A stretch of 64,000 nt of DNA from Brevundimonas aurantiaca (GTDB lineage: Bacteria > Pseudomonadota > Alphaproteobacteria > Caulobacterales > Caulobacteraceae), in NCBI RefSeq assembly GCF_014199955.1, contig NZ_JACHOQ010000003.1:463607-527606 (forward strand), given 5' to 3'. This document shows positions 42,702 to 51,203 of the stretch, piece by piece. Position 1 is the stretch's first letter; every line of letters starts with the position of its first letter. The position numbers were made by a program, and so were the translations under genes. Under the pieces are notes generated by a model. That model worked only from the letters and a program-made list of their open reading frames with translations, ran no database searches and was not told the DNA's origin.

Positions 42702-43413
42702 CCGACGCTGGCTCTGCGGGCTTGCAGCGCTTTCGCTGACCCTTGCGGCGGCGCCCCAGCCGGCGAGCGCGCAATGGGCGGTGTATGACGCCAAGGCCGA
42801 TGTCGAGGCGATGCTCTCGGCCGCCAGGCAGATCGAGAGCCTCGCCAATGAGGCTCGCACTCTGGCCAATCAGGCCCGCAGCCTCGCCGCTTCGCCCTAC
42901 AGCCATCTCGCGGGATCGTCTGAGACCCTGCGCGACATCGGCGAGCTGGCGCGCACGGTCCGGGGGACGGCCTCGACCCTCGATGGCGTTCAGCGGCAGT
43001 TCGCGGATCTGTATCCGGACGATCTCTCCCTCTCGGACCTCACGGCCCTCGGCGCCGATCGGTCCACGACCGCGCGCCGGACCGCCGAGGACCTGGCGCG
43101 CACGGCGGCCGAGCTGGAGCGACTGGCCCAGAGCCGCGACGGCCGCCTGCGCGGGGCCATGGCCGCGAGCGAGGCGGCGGAGGGCGAGACGGCCGCGATC
43201 CAGTCCTCGACCCAGATGCTGTCCGTTCTGGCCGAGGATCTGGCCAGCATGCGGACCGTGCTTCTGGCCCAGTCCCGGCTGATGGCCGAGGGCGCGGCGC
43301 GTCAGGCCGCCGACCGCGAAGCCGCGATCGAGGCGCGCCGCCGCTTCTGGGAACGGGGGACCGCCACGCCGGCCGCTCCGTCCTTCAACCCCTTGCCCCA
43401 CGCCCGGGACTGA
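42640..43413 (+). CDS. trbJ: TrbJ, VirB5-like protein
   Basis: 257 residues. After a long N-terminus with a signal peptide (RRWLCGLAALSLTLAAAPQPASAQW) the mature protein is almost entirely helical and coiled (DVEAMLSAARQIESLANEARTLANQARSLA; later AASEAAEGETAAIQSSTQMLSVLAEDL), as in TrbJ/VirB5 pilus-tip or periplasmic adhesin proteins. The ATG at 42640 lies inside trbE. Order trbE-trbJ-trbL is that of other alphaproteobacterial trb clusters. Confidence 0.88.
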   Translation: MSTTSSTASIRPSPIVSRPNSRRWLCGLAALSLTLAAAPQPASAQWAVYDAKADVEAMLSAARQIESLANEARTLANQARSLAASPYSHLAGSSETLRDIGELARTVRGTASTLDGVQRQFADLYPDDLSLSDLTALGADRSTTARRTAEDLARTAAELERLAQSRDGRLRGAMAASEAAEGETAAIQSSTQMLSVLAEDLASMRTVLLAQSRLMAEGAARQAADREAAIEARRRFWERGTATPAAPSFNPLPHARD

Positions 43414-43424
43414 GGAGCGCTGTC

Positions 43425-44810
43425 ATGGCCGGCCCCGGAATGGAGACCCCGAACGAGCTGATGGTGGTGTTTTCCAACACCGTCACCGCCGGCTTCGACG
43501 CCCTGTCCGGGTCGGTCAACGGTGTCTTCGGTCTGCTGATCGCGCTCGTCGTGGCCCTGACAGGGATCCAGTGGGCGCTCTCGCCCAACAGGGAGGTCCT
43601 GGCGTCCGGCTTCGGAAAGGTCCTGCTGATCGGCACCTTCGCCTGGATCATCAACGACTGGCAGGCCCTGTCCGAGACCCTCTACGCCGGGTTTCTGGAG
43701 CTGGGTCTGACGGCCGGGGGAGGCTCGCTGTCGCGCGAGGAGTTCCTCAACCCTGGAGCCATCCTTCAGCAGGGCTGGGAGATCGTGAAGGCCCTGGGAG
43801 AGACGCCGGCCCCGGTCGAGAACCCGCTCGACGTCATGGGCAATATGGCCGACGCCCTGATTCTCGGTCTGGCGATGATCGGCATCATGCTGGCCTTCGC
43901 CATCCTGGCCCTGCAGATCATCGTCTCCCTGCTCGAGTTCAAGATCGTCACCCTGGGCGGCTTCGTCCTCCTGCCGTTCGGCATCTGGAACAAGACCGCC
44001 TTCCTGGCCGAACGACCGCTCGGCTATGTCGTCTCCTCGGGGCTCAAGGTGCTGGCCCTGGCCATCGTCGTCTCCGGCGCGCGGACGATCTTCGACCAGC
44101 TTCAGCCCTCCGCCAATCCCGACATCTATGAAGCCCTCACGATCCTGGTCGCTGCCCTGCTGCTGGCGATGTTGGCGATCTTCATCCCCAACCTGGCCTC
44201 GGCCCTGGTGACCGGCGGCCCCGCCCTCGGGGCGGGCGCGGCCCTGACCAGCGGGCTCGCCGTCGCCGGGGCGGGAGCCCTCGTCGCCGGCGGGGTCGCG
44301 GGCGTCGGCGCCATGGCCGGACGGGCCGCGGCGATCGGCGGGTCGTCGCGATCCGCCGCCGGGGCCGCGTCCGCGGCGCGACCATCGGGACCCGGCCCTT
44401 CCTCGGGAGGCGCGCCCTCGGGCGGCGGACCGCGGCCATCACCGGGCCCTGGACCCGGATTGGGGCCCGCCGGGCGCACGCGAGATCCGGCGCCCTCCAC
44501 CGGCGGCGCCGCGCCGACCTCGGGCGCTGCGGCGGCCCCGAGTTCTCCCACCCCGGCGCCGTCGGAGGCGCCGCCCCCTCAGCCGGATTCGTCCGGGCCG
44601 CCTCCGGGCCAGGCCGGGCCCCAGGCTGAGACCCGTTCCCGGCCGTCCCTGTCCGAGGACCGGTCGTTGGGCGGGGGCGCGAAGGGGGGACGCGCCGCCG
44701 GCCGATCCGCCGCCCTCCAGGCCTTCTTTATCGCCAACTCCGGTCGCGCCCTGATGCCGGCCGGCGAGAACAGCGGCGCCCTCAAGCCCACCGTCAGATC
44801 CGAGGATTGA
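43425..44810 (+). CDS. trbL: TrbL, VirB6-like polytopic membrane protein
   Basis: 461 residues. Six hydrophobic segments lie in the first 300 residues (for example VFGLLIALVVALTGIQWAL, VLLIGTFAWIINDWQAL, MADALILGLAMIGIMLAFAILALQIIVSLLEF). The last 150 residues are Gly/Ala/Pro/Ser-rich (SGPGPSSGGAPSGGGPRPSPG), a low-complexity cytoplasmic tail common in TrbL. Forms part of the inner-membrane pore. Confidence 0.92.
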   Translation: MAGPGMETPNELMVVFSNTVTAGFDALSGSVNGVFGLLIALVVALTGIQWALSPNREVLASGFGKVLLIGTFAWIINDWQALSETLYAGFLELGLTAGGGSLSREEFLNPGAILQQGWEIVKALGETPAPVENPLDVMGNMADALILGLAMIGIMLAFAILALQIIVSLLEFKIVTLGGFVLLPFGIWNKTAFLAERPLGYVVSSGLKVLALAIVVSGARTIFDQLQPSANPDIYEALTILVAALLLAMLAIFIPNLASALVTGGPALGAGAALTSGLAVAGAGALVAGGVAGVGAMAGRAAAIGGSSRSAAGAASAARPSGPGPSSGGAPSGGGPRPSPGPGPGLGPAGRTRDPAPSTGGAAPTSGAAAAPSSPTPAPSEAPPPQPDSSGPPPGQAGPQAETRSRPSLSEDRSLGGGAKGGRAAGRSAALQAFFIANSGRALMPAGENSGALKPTVRSED

Positions 44811-44812
44811 GC

Positions 44813-45496
44813 ATGCATCCCTTCTTCAAGCCCAAGCGCGCCCTGACTGCGTCGCCCGAGGCCACTCCCTACCAGAGGGCAGGCCAGGTCTGGGACGACC
44901 GGATGGGGCTCTCCATCGCCCATGCCCGCAACTGGCGCCGTATCGCCCTGGCCAACCTCGCGCTGGCGGCCTTTCTCGGCGCCGGCTGGTGGGTCCAGGC
45001 CGATCGGGCGGTGGTGCGGCCCTTCGTCGTGGAGGTGTCCGACTGGGGGCAGACCCAGAGGATCACGGCCCTGGACGGCCGGTACGAACCGACCGAGGCC
45101 CAGACCGGTTATGCCCTCGCGCAATGGATCCGGGACGTTCGGTCGAAATCGATCGATCCGATCGTGATCCGGCAGAACTGGCTGCGCGCCTACGACCTCC
45201 TCACGCCGAAGGCCTCGGCCTTTCTGAACGACTGGGCCCAGGCCAATGATCCGTTCGCGGAGGCCGGCCGCGAGGCGGTCAATGTCGAGGTGCTGAACGT
45301 GGTCCGCCGCAGCGACCGCACCTTCGACCTGCAATGGCGTGAGACCCGGTTCGTGAACGGCCAGCAGGCCGGGGCCGAGCGTTGGCGCGCCCTGATCACC
45401 GTCGCCCATCAGCCGCCGCGCAACGAGGCCGAGCTGATGCGCAATCCCCTTGGCCTCAAGATCGAGGATGTCTCATGGACCCCCGACGCTTCCTGA
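44813..45496 (+). CDS. trbF: TrbF, VirB8-like protein
   Basis: 227 residues from the ATG at 44813, two bases after the trbL stop. One membrane helix (IALANLALAAFLGAGWWVQ) and a periplasmic NTF2-like domain (VRPFVVEVSDWGQTQRITALDG, WIRDVRSKSIDPIVIRQNWLRAYDLLTPKASAFLNDW) match VirB8/TrbF, the assembly scaffold between the inner membrane and the core. It overlaps trbG. Confidence 0.93.
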   Translation: MHPFFKPKRALTASPEATPYQRAGQVWDDRMGLSIAHARNWRRIALANLALAAFLGAGWWVQADRAVVRPFVVEVSDWGQTQRITALDGRYEPTEAQTGYALAQWIRDVRSKSIDPIVIRQNWLRAYDLLTPKASAFLNDWAQANDPFAEAGREAVNVEVLNVVRRSDRTFDLQWRETRFVNGQQAGAERWRALITVAHQPPRNEAELMRNPLGLKIEDVSWTPDAS

Positions 45497-46524
45497 GCGT
45501 GACCGCCCTTTCGGCGTTCGCCGCTATCGCGCTCTCCGGCTGCGCCCTGCTGCGAGGGCCGGACGCCGACCCCGTCATTTTGGCCGAGGCGATCACGCCC
45601 GAGGTCCCGACCCCCGAAGTCGCGCCCGAGCCCGTCCTTTCGTCTGAGGCGGACCCGGCTCCGCCTCCCGTAGAGCCGGACTCCACCGCACGACCCTACC
45701 TCGAGGCGGTCGCCCAGGCGGAGCCGCCGCGTCGACGTCGTGCCGAGACGCCGCCGCCGGAGACGCCGTCCGGACGCGCCGCGATCGCACAAGCCAATCG
45801 ATCCGCTCGCGCCGCCTCCAGCGCCGACGGCTTCGTGGGCGGAGTCCAGGTGTTCGGCTGGTCCGACGGTCGGGTCTACGAGGTCTGGACCGCCCCCCTG
45901 CGGGTCACGACCCTCACCCTGGCGCCGGGCGAGACGGTCACGGCCAAGGCGGCCGGGGATACGGTGCGCTGGCAGATCGGCGAGAGCCAGTCGGGCGCCG
46001 GCGCCTCCGCCCGGACCCATGTCCTGATCAAACCCCTGCAGGCGGGTCTGGAGACCAACCTCGTCCTGACCACCAGCCAGCGGGTCTATCTCCTGACCTT
46101 GCGCAGCGGCGCCGCCGACGCCTTCAACGCCGCCATCGCCTGGGATTATGGCTTCGCCGCCTCGAGCCGCCCGGTCGCCGACCCGCTGTCGGGCCTGCCG
46201 CCGGTCGATGTGCAGGCGGCGACGCCTCAGGGGCCCCTCGACGCCCGCTACAGGATCGAGGCGCGAGGCCGCTCCCCGCGCTGGGCTCCGACCGCCGTCT
46301 TCAATGACGGCGCACGGACCTTCATCACCCTGTCGCCGGGAGCCTCGATCGATGAGGCGCCGGCCCTCTTCGTCCGGGCCGGCGAGGAACTCCAGCTGGT
46401 CAACTACCGGCAGGCAGACGGCGTCCTGATCGTCGACAGGCTGTTCGACGAAGCCGAGCTCCGGCTCGGAGACCGTCGTCCGCAAATCGTCCGCATCCGT
46501 CGCATTCCGGGAGCCGCCCGATGA
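45475..46524 (+). CDS. trbG: TrbG, VirB9-like lipoprotein
   Basis: 349 residues. The start has a lipobox (AIALSGC), so the protein is probably lipid-anchored. A Pro/Glu-rich linker leads to the VirB9 domain (RVYEVWTAPLRVTTLTLAPGETVTAKAAGDTVRWQIGES, then RYRIEARGRSPRWAPTAVFNDGARTFITLSPG). It is part of the outer-membrane core ring together with TrbI. In RP4 the small lipoprotein is TrbH; no such gene is present here, so this lipoylated TrbG may serve both roles (inference). Confidence 0.92.
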   Translation: MDPRRFLSVTALSAFAAIALSGCALLRGPDADPVILAEAITPEVPTPEVAPEPVLSSEADPAPPPVEPDSTARPYLEAVAQAEPPRRRRAETPPPETPSGRAAIAQANRSARAASSADGFVGGVQVFGWSDGRVYEVWTAPLRVTTLTLAPGETVTAKAAGDTVRWQIGESQSGAGASARTHVLIKPLQAGLETNLVLTTSQRVYLLTLRSGAADAFNAAIAWDYGFAASSRPVADPLSGLPPVDVQAATPQGPLDARYRIEARGRSPRWAPTAVFNDGARTFITLSPGASIDEAPALFVRAGEELQLVNYRQADGVLIVDRLFDEAELRLGDRRPQIVRIRRIPGAAR

Positions 46525-47699
46525 CCGATCCCAATCTCTCTCCAGACACCCCTCGCGACGACGTCGCCCCGCCTCCGTCCACCCCGACAGCGACGCCCAA
46601 GGCGCCTCCGCCGCCCCTGATGGGCCGGGCGCCGCGGCCGGGCGCCGTCCGCATCCGCAAGCTCGTCGTCCAGGGCGCGGTGATGGTCGCCGCCCTGCTT
46701 GTGTCCGGCTCGCTCGCCTGGGCCTTCGTCGTCCAGCCGCAGATGACGCGTCAGGCCCGGGACGCCGCCGAGGCCGGTGGCGCGGGCGAGGCCCGGGGCA
46801 GCGTTCGACCCTCGGAGCGGGTGACCGACCAGCCCGCGAGCTATGACCGGCTCGCCCGGGCGGACGCCTTGCCGGAGCGCCGGGGCGCCACGCCGGAAGA
46901 TGAACCTCCCGTCGCCTCGCCGCCGCCCGCTCGCGTGCCGGCGCCCTCATACGCCGCGACGCCCAGAGGGCCGCGACCGGTGGAGCAGGCGGCGGCGTCC
47001 GGGCTGTTCTTCGGAGGCCCGTCGAGCGGGGCCGCCGCTCCGGCCGGAGGCGGGCGATCGGATGCGCCGCCGTCCCCGGCGATGCGGGACTATGGCGCGA
47101 TCTACAGTCCCCACGGCCTCCTGGCGCCGGTTTCCCCCTATGAGCTGAAGGCCGGCGCCATCATCCCGGGCGTGCTGCTGACGGCCGTGGACACCTCGCG
47201 TCCCGGCCCGGTCGTGGCCACGGTCAGCCAGAATGTGTTCGACTCCATCACCGGTCGCCATCTCGTCGTCCCGCAGGGGACGCGCCTGATCGGACGCCAC
47301 GAAGGCGAGAGCGCCCACGGCGACCGTCGGGCCTTCCTGGTCTGGGATCGGCTGATCCTTCCCAACGGCAAGAGCCTGATCCTGTCCGAAGAACCGGGCG
47401 TGGACGCGCAGGGCGCGGTCGGCGTGCGGGGAGAGGTGGATCGAAGGCTTCTGCCGCTCGGCGTGGCGACCCTGTTCGCGGGCGCCATCACGACCCTGGG
47501 CGAACTGGCGCGCGGCGGATCCGAGGACCGCTCGTTCGCCGCCAGTGCGGGGAGCGCAGCCTCGATCGAGGCCTCCCAGGTCGGCGGACGGCTCGTCGAT
47601 CGCGAGCTCGGCGTCCAGCCGTCCATAAGGGTCCGGGCGGGGGCTCCGGTTCGGGTGATGATCACCCGCGACCTCATTCTGGAGCCGTACCGCCGATGA
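46521..47699 (+). CDS. trbI: TrbI, VirB10-like protein
   Basis: 392 residues; start overlaps the trbG stop (ATGA). A Pro-rich cytoplasmic part, one membrane helix (KLVVQGAVMVAALLVSGSLAWAFVV), a disordered periplasmic linker, then the VirB10 beta-barrel (YELKAGAIIPGVLLTAVDTSRPGPVVATVSQNVFDSITGRHLVVPQGTRLIG; AFLVWDRLILPNGKSL). It spans both membranes and senses ATP use by TrbB/TrbE/TraG. Confidence 0.94.
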   Translation: MTDPNLSPDTPRDDVAPPPSTPTATPKAPPPPLMGRAPRPGAVRIRKLVVQGAVMVAALLVSGSLAWAFVVQPQMTRQARDAAEAGGAGEARGSVRPSERVTDQPASYDRLARADALPERRGATPEDEPPVASPPPARVPAPSYAATPRGPRPVEQAAASGLFFGGPSSGAAAPAGGGRSDAPPSPAMRDYGAIYSPHGLLAPVSPYELKAGAIIPGVLLTAVDTSRPGPVVATVSQNVFDSITGRHLVVPQGTRLIGRHEGESAHGDRRAFLVWDRLILPNGKSLILSEEPGVDAQGAVGVRGEVDRRLLPLGVATLFAGAITTLGELARGGSEDRSFAASAGSAASIEASQVGGRLVDRELGVQPSIRVRAGAPVRVMITRDLILEPYRR

Positions 47700-48199
47700 C
47701 CCGTCTTCGTTGTCTTCTCGTGGCGGCCGTCGCGCCCGCCGTCGGCCTCTTCGCCGTCGGCGGGGTCGCGGCGCAGCGGCCCGCCGTCGCCCTGATCAAT
47801 GAGAGCCCGAGCCTGCCTCGGGGCGTCTATGTCCGCGCCGACGCCCGGGACATCGAGCGCGGCGCGGTGGTCGCCATTCGTCAGCCCGAGATCGTGCGGC
47901 CCTATCTCTCGCGCCAGGGGATGCCCGGCGAGGTGCGGCTGATCAAACGGGTGGCGGCGACGGGCGGCGAGATGGTGTGTTCGGACGGCCGGTGGCTGAT
48001 CGCGCCGATGCGCACCGTCCGCATCCACGCCCGGGATAGCGCGGGCGTCGCGCTTCCGGCCTGGCGAGGCTGTCGCAGGCTCGCCGCCGACGAACGACTT
48101 CTGCTCGGCGATACGCCGTCCAGCCTGGACAGCCGGTACTTCGGGCCGGTGAGGACCGCCCAGATCGAGGGCGTCTATCGGGAGACCCTGACATGGTGA
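47696..48199 (+). CDS. traF: TraF, S26-type conjugation peptidase
   Basis: 167 residues. N-terminal helix (LLVAAVAPAVGLFAVGGVA) and the S26 blocks: LINESPSLPRGVYV with the nucleophilic Ser in SPSLPRG, RLIKRVAATGGEMVCSDGRW with the general-base Lys, and LLLGDTPSSLDSRYFGPV. In RP4 TraF cleaves and cyclises the TrbC pilin, fitting its place in this operon. Confidence 0.93.
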   Translation: MTRLRCLLVAAVAPAVGLFAVGGVAAQRPAVALINESPSLPRGVYVRADARDIERGAVVAIRQPEIVRPYLSRQGMPGEVRLIKRVAATGGEMVCSDGRWLIAPMRTVRIHARDSAGVALPAWRGCRRLAADERLLLGDTPSSLDSRYFGPVRTAQIEGVYRETLTW

Positions 48200-48801
48200 G
48201 CCACCTTCTTCCTCTTGCCGCCGTCATCGCCATGGCGGCGACGCCGGTCGCGGCCCAGACCCGCGTCGACTGGCGTCCGGCCGGCGGCGACCTGTTCGTG
48301 GGCGTCGTTCCGGAAGCACCCGCACCGGAGGCCGCTGGCCTCGAGGCCGTTCGTCTGGCGGACCTTGACCAGCCCTTCGCCGACGCCATCGCCGAAGCGG
48401 CCGACCGGCATGGTCTGGATCGCAAGCTGCTCCATGCCCTGGTCGTGGTGGAAAGCGCCTATCGCGCCCAGGCCTGCTCTCACGCCGGCGCCTGCGGCCT
48501 GACCCAGCTGATGCCGGGCACCGCCGCGGATCTCGACGTGCGCGACCGTTTCGATCCCTATGAGAATCTGCGGGGAGGGGCCGACTATCTGGCCCGGCAG
48601 ATCCTCCGCTTCGGCGACCTCCGCCTTGCCCTCGCGGCCTATAATTCGGGACCGGATCGGGTCGCCCGGCTGGGCCGGATCCCGAACATCACCGAGACCC
48701 AGAATTACGTCGTCTCGGTGATCAACTGCTACCTGGCGCTCACGGCGGGGCGCGGGGTGCGATCGTCGCGGGAATGCGTCCCGGCGGAGGCCGGGCTGTG
48801 A
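48193..48801 (+). CDS. VirB1-like lytic transglycosylase
   Basis: 202 residues with a signal peptide (LLPLAAVIAMAATPVAAQ). The SLT fold is seen in HGLDRKLLHALVVVESAYRAQACSHAGACGLTQLMPGTA (catalytic Glu in VVES), ENLRGGADYLARQILRFGDLRLALAAYNSGPDRV. It opens peptidoglycan for the secretion channel. It overlaps the traF stop by seven bases and is followed by an overlapping small gene. Confidence 0.93.
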   Translation: MVSHLLPLAAVIAMAATPVAAQTRVDWRPAGGDLFVGVVPEAPAPEAAGLEAVRLADLDQPFADAIAEAADRHGLDRKLLHALVVVESAYRAQACSHAGACGLTQLMPGTAADLDVRDRFDPYENLRGGADYLARQILRFGDLRLALAAYNSGPDRVARLGRIPNITETQNYVVSVINCYLALTAGRGVRSSRECVPAEAGL

Positions 48802-49109
48802 CCTTCGCGACGGCCCCTCATGACGGCGCGGAGGCGGCCGCGTCGTCGCCCCGGGAGACGCTCCTGACCCGCGCGGAGGCGTCCGTATTCCTGGAGGGCA
48901 AAGGCATCCGGATGAAGCCGACGACCCTGGCGCGCGCCTATTCGACCGGGTCGGGCGGCCCGCCGTGCCGGCACATCCGAAACAAGCCCTACTACCCGCT
49001 GGACTTGCTGGAGACCTGGGCCGAGGCCCAGATCACGGCGCCCGCCGCCTCATCCAGCGAGCGCCAGCGGCTGCGGCGGGAGGCCCGGCGTCGGGAGGCG
49101 ACCCCATGA
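48798..49109 (+). CDS. Small helix-turn-helix protein
   Basis: 103 residues from the GTG at 48798, which overlaps the transglycosylase stop (GTGA). The core LLTRAEASVFLEGKGIRMKPTTLARAYSTGSGGPPCRHIRNKPYYPLDLLETWAEAQ is an excisionase/AlpA-like winged helix. Tail is basic. It may regulate transfer genes. Confidence 0.7.
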   Translation: MTFATAPHDGAEAAASSPRETLLTRAEASVFLEGKGIRMKPTTLARAYSTGSGGPPCRHIRNKPYYPLDLLETWAEAQITAPAASSSERQRLRREARRREATP

Positions 49110-49291
49110 CGACCACCCGCCCCAGTCTCGAGACCCTGATGAACGATCCGACGGTCAGCTATCCGCTCAAGGCCGTGCTGCTGGTCTGGTGGAGCCGGGA
49201 TCCCCTGGACGCGGCCAACGATGCGGCGGCGCTCGCCTCGGTCATGGGGGATCGCGCGACGGCGCTTCTGGAGCAGCGTCATGGCCCATGA
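49106..49291 (+). CDS. Hypothetical 61-residue protein
   Basis: The ATG overlaps the previous stop (ATGA). Sequence MTTTRPSLETLMNDPTVSYPLKAVLLVWWSRDPLDAANDAAALASVMGDRATALLEQRHGP shows two short helices and no known motif. Tight overlap with genes on both sides supports translation. Confidence 0.55.
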   Translation: MTTTRPSLETLMNDPTVSYPLKAVLLVWWSRDPLDAANDAAALASVMGDRATALLEQRHGP

Positions 49292-49664
49292 CGACGGGCT
49301 CGAGCGGTTCCTGGGCTGGCGGCAGGTCCGGGACCTGACGGGCCTCGGCCGCACGACCGCCTGGCGCATGCGTCAGGCCGGAGACTTTCCGGAGCCGGTG
49401 TCGATCTCGCCCGGACGGGTGGCCTGGCGCGAGCGCGATATCGCCCGCTGGAACGAGAGCCGCGGTTCCACGGCACCGGAACCCCAGCCGGCGACACGAC
49501 CGATCAGGCCGACGCCGCCCCGTCCTCGCGAAGACCGCGTCATCGCGACGCCGACGGCAAAGCCGAACCCGTCGCCGTCACCGCGAGGAAGCAAGCCGAA
49601 GTCGCGCCCCCGGCGTCGGAGCGGCCCTGTCATTGCAGAGGGTCAGCTTGGCTTCGACTTCTAG
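49281..49664 (+). CDS. AlpA-family phage-type regulator
   Basis: 127 residues; ATG at 49281 is inside the preceding gene. The helix-turn-helix LGWRQVRDLTGLGRTTAWRMRQAGDFPEPVSISPGRVAWRERDIARWNESR is the AlpA/excisionase pattern. The C-terminal half is Pro/Arg-rich and low in complexity. AlpA-like proteins often control excision or early genes of integrated elements; no integrase is near in this window. Confidence 0.85.
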   Translation: MAHDDGLERFLGWRQVRDLTGLGRTTAWRMRQAGDFPEPVSISPGRVAWRERDIARWNESRGSTAPEPQPATRPIRPTPPRPREDRVIATPTAKPNPSPSPRGSKPKSRPRRRSGPVIAEGQLGFDF

Positions 49665-49686
49665 CGCCTTGGGTCTAGTGCGGGGT

Positions 49687-49995
49687 TCAGCTTGCCCCGA
49701 GCGCCCTGATCCTGGCTTCGGATCGGGAGTGCCGCCGCACGCCGAGCACGTCGCCGATGCGCCAGGCCGTCGCGCCGAAAACCTCGTCGCCGGCCTGCGT
49801 GAGGATGCGGACATCGCCCGAGAGCGAGGCGCCCCGTTGGAGCAATCTGACGCGAGCGCCGTGCAGATCGAGCTGGCGCAGCACCCCGGGCGCTGTCTCT
49901 CCCTGGCCGTACTCGATGACGCACTGTTCGGCGCACCGGCGGCGCGCGAGAATGCGGCGATCGGGTCTGGCGACGGGGAAGCTCATTCCCGACAC
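49687..49995 (-). CDS. PilZ-like domain protein
   Basis: 102 residues from the ATG at 49995 (second ATG nine bases later). RPDRRILARRRCAEQCVIEYGQGETAPGVLRQLDLHGARVRLL has the RRxxxR and (D)L-x-x-G-A-R spacing seen in PilZ domains that bind cyclic di-GMP, and the end has a short strand-rich tail. The D/N-x-S-x-x-G motif is only partly kept (LDLHGAR), so binding is uncertain. It is convergent with the alpA-like gene. Confidence 0.6.
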   Translation of the reverse strand: MSGMSFPVARPDRRILARRRCAEQCVIEYGQGETAPGVLRQLDLHGARVRLLQRGASLSGDVRILTQAGDEVFGATAWRIGDVLGVRRHSRSEARIRALGAS

Positions 49996-50116
49996 CTAGT
50001 GCGAGGCGCTGAAGGCTCGTTTAAGCGTCGCCGTTAACGGCCCCATTCACCCTGTTTCTTATCGCCAGCGGGACGTAGCGGGGCGGGACCCCGTGCCCGC
50101 CGACCGTATTCCCGCT

Positions 50117-50758
50117 ATGGCGATCCGAATGGCCCAATACAAACTCGTCCTGTTCGACTTCGACGGCGTGCTCGCCGACAGCGCGGCATGGTTCATCGCC
50201 CAGCTGCCGAGCCTCGCCGAGGCTCATCGTTTCCGGTCTCCCGATGTGGCGGAGATCGAACGTCTTCGGGGCCTGCCGACCCGAGACGTCGTCAAGGCGT
50301 TGGGCGTGTCGCCGCTCCGCCTGCCGGGGATCGCCGCCGATTTGCGCAAGCGAATGGCCGATGAGGCGCACCAGATCGCGCTGTTCGAAGGCGTCCCCGA
50401 TCTTCTGCGGCGGCTGCATGACGGCGGCGTCCGGTCTGCCGTGGTCAGCTCCAACAGCGAAGAGAACGTCCGCGCGGTGCTCGGGCCATCGGCGGCGTTG
50501 ATCTCCGCCTTTAGCTGCGGCGCGTCGCTGTTCGGCAAGGGGGCGCGCTTCTCTTCCCTGATCCGTAAACTGGATGTCGAACCGGCCCGCGTCTGCGCCG
50601 TCGGCGACGAGGTGCGGGACATCGAAGCGGCGCACCACGTTCATGTGGCCGCCATGGCCGTGTCCTGGGGATACGGAGCGGCCTCGGCTCTCAGCGCCGC
50701 CGTGCCGGACTACATGGTCCATACGCCGGCCGAGGCTGCCGCTGTGCTCTTGGCCTGA
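50117..50758 (+). CDS. HAD-family hydrolase
   Basis: 213 residues from the ATG at 50117 (or 50129). HAD motifs: LVLFDFDGVLADSAAWF (nucleophile Asp), AVVSSNSEENV (second motif), GKGARFSSLIRKL with Lys, and CAVGDEVRDIEAA (acidic pair). It looks like a phosphoglycolate-phosphatase-type phosphatase; substrate unknown. Last gene before the repeat at 50822. Confidence 0.88.
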   Translation: MAIRMAQYKLVLFDFDGVLADSAAWFIAQLPSLAEAHRFRSPDVAEIERLRGLPTRDVVKALGVSPLRLPGIAADLRKRMADEAHQIALFEGVPDLLRRLHDGGVRSAVVSSNSEENVRAVLGPSAALISAFSCGASLFGKGARFSSLIRKLDVEPARVCAVGDEVRDIEAAHHVHVAAMAVSWGYGAASALSAAVPDYMVHTPAEAAAVLLA

Positions 50759-50821
50759 CGACGGTTCACGATCGCCGCGACCTACCTGTCGGCCTGTCTC
50801 TACGTTAGAATGGCGCCGCCC

Positions 50822-50901
50822 GGTGCGGCTCACGCGTATGTACAGGCTTCGGCTAAAGGCGTGAGCGCATGCGAATCTCACATGTTCTCAACGCCCGGCG
50901 C
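50822..50901. repeat. Structured repeat, copy 1 (left flank of the defence block)
   Basis: Shares with copy 2 the blocks GGTGyGGCT, CGCGTATGTnCAGGC, GGCTAAAGGCG, GCGCATGC and TCTCAACrCCCGGyGC, in the same order and strand. In this copy GCTCACGC and GCGTGAGC form an eight-base stem across the middle. It may be an attachment-like site, a small RNA or a mobile repeat; its nature is unknown. Confidence 0.5.
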
Positions 50902-51176
50902 ACCTCCACAGCGCGCTTTAAAGCGTGCGGCTTGTCGTGAAGGCGGTTTGCGCCTAAATAGTACGCAGGTTTTTGCGTTATCCTAATTCGCACCTGAGCC
51001 ATTTTTGGTGGAAGTGCACGGGACTGACGAGGGGATAACACCTCTCTCGCCGTCGCCGAGGATCTTGGATCCGTTGAAACCGGGCACTGGGGACATAGGG
51101 CCTTGGAGCTTTGGGGCCGACGCAGTTGAGACCTCAACTGAATCGGCGGTAAACGAAGATAACGCGACTATGTATC
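50902..51176. other. Non-coding stretch before the plus-strand hairpin
   Basis: No gene supported. Contains a 14-base palindrome GTTGAGACCTCAAC near 51126 and a locally low-GC patch (50950-51010). The hairpin that follows faces the plus strand, so a short plus-strand RNA could end there. Confidence 0.3.
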
Positions 51177-51203
51177 GGGCGGGTGCACCAGCACCCGCCC
51201 TTT
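51177..51203 (+). terminator. Intrinsic terminator-like hairpin
   Basis: A perfect ten-base stem GGGCGGGTGC / GCACCCGCCC with an ACCA loop, followed by TTT on the plus strand. It also lies immediately after the stop of the minus-strand gene at 51202, so it may serve both directions. Confidence 0.65.

Noticed and set aside
40392..42869. 825-residue antisense frame opposite trbE
   Set aside because: trbE has Walker A and B and normal length; the antisense product is low-complexity and rich in Arg/Gly.
50822..50901. SAM-II type riboswitch suggested by GGCTAAAGG
   Set aside because: The required upstream GATTT element and pseudoknot arms are missing, and no methionine gene follows.
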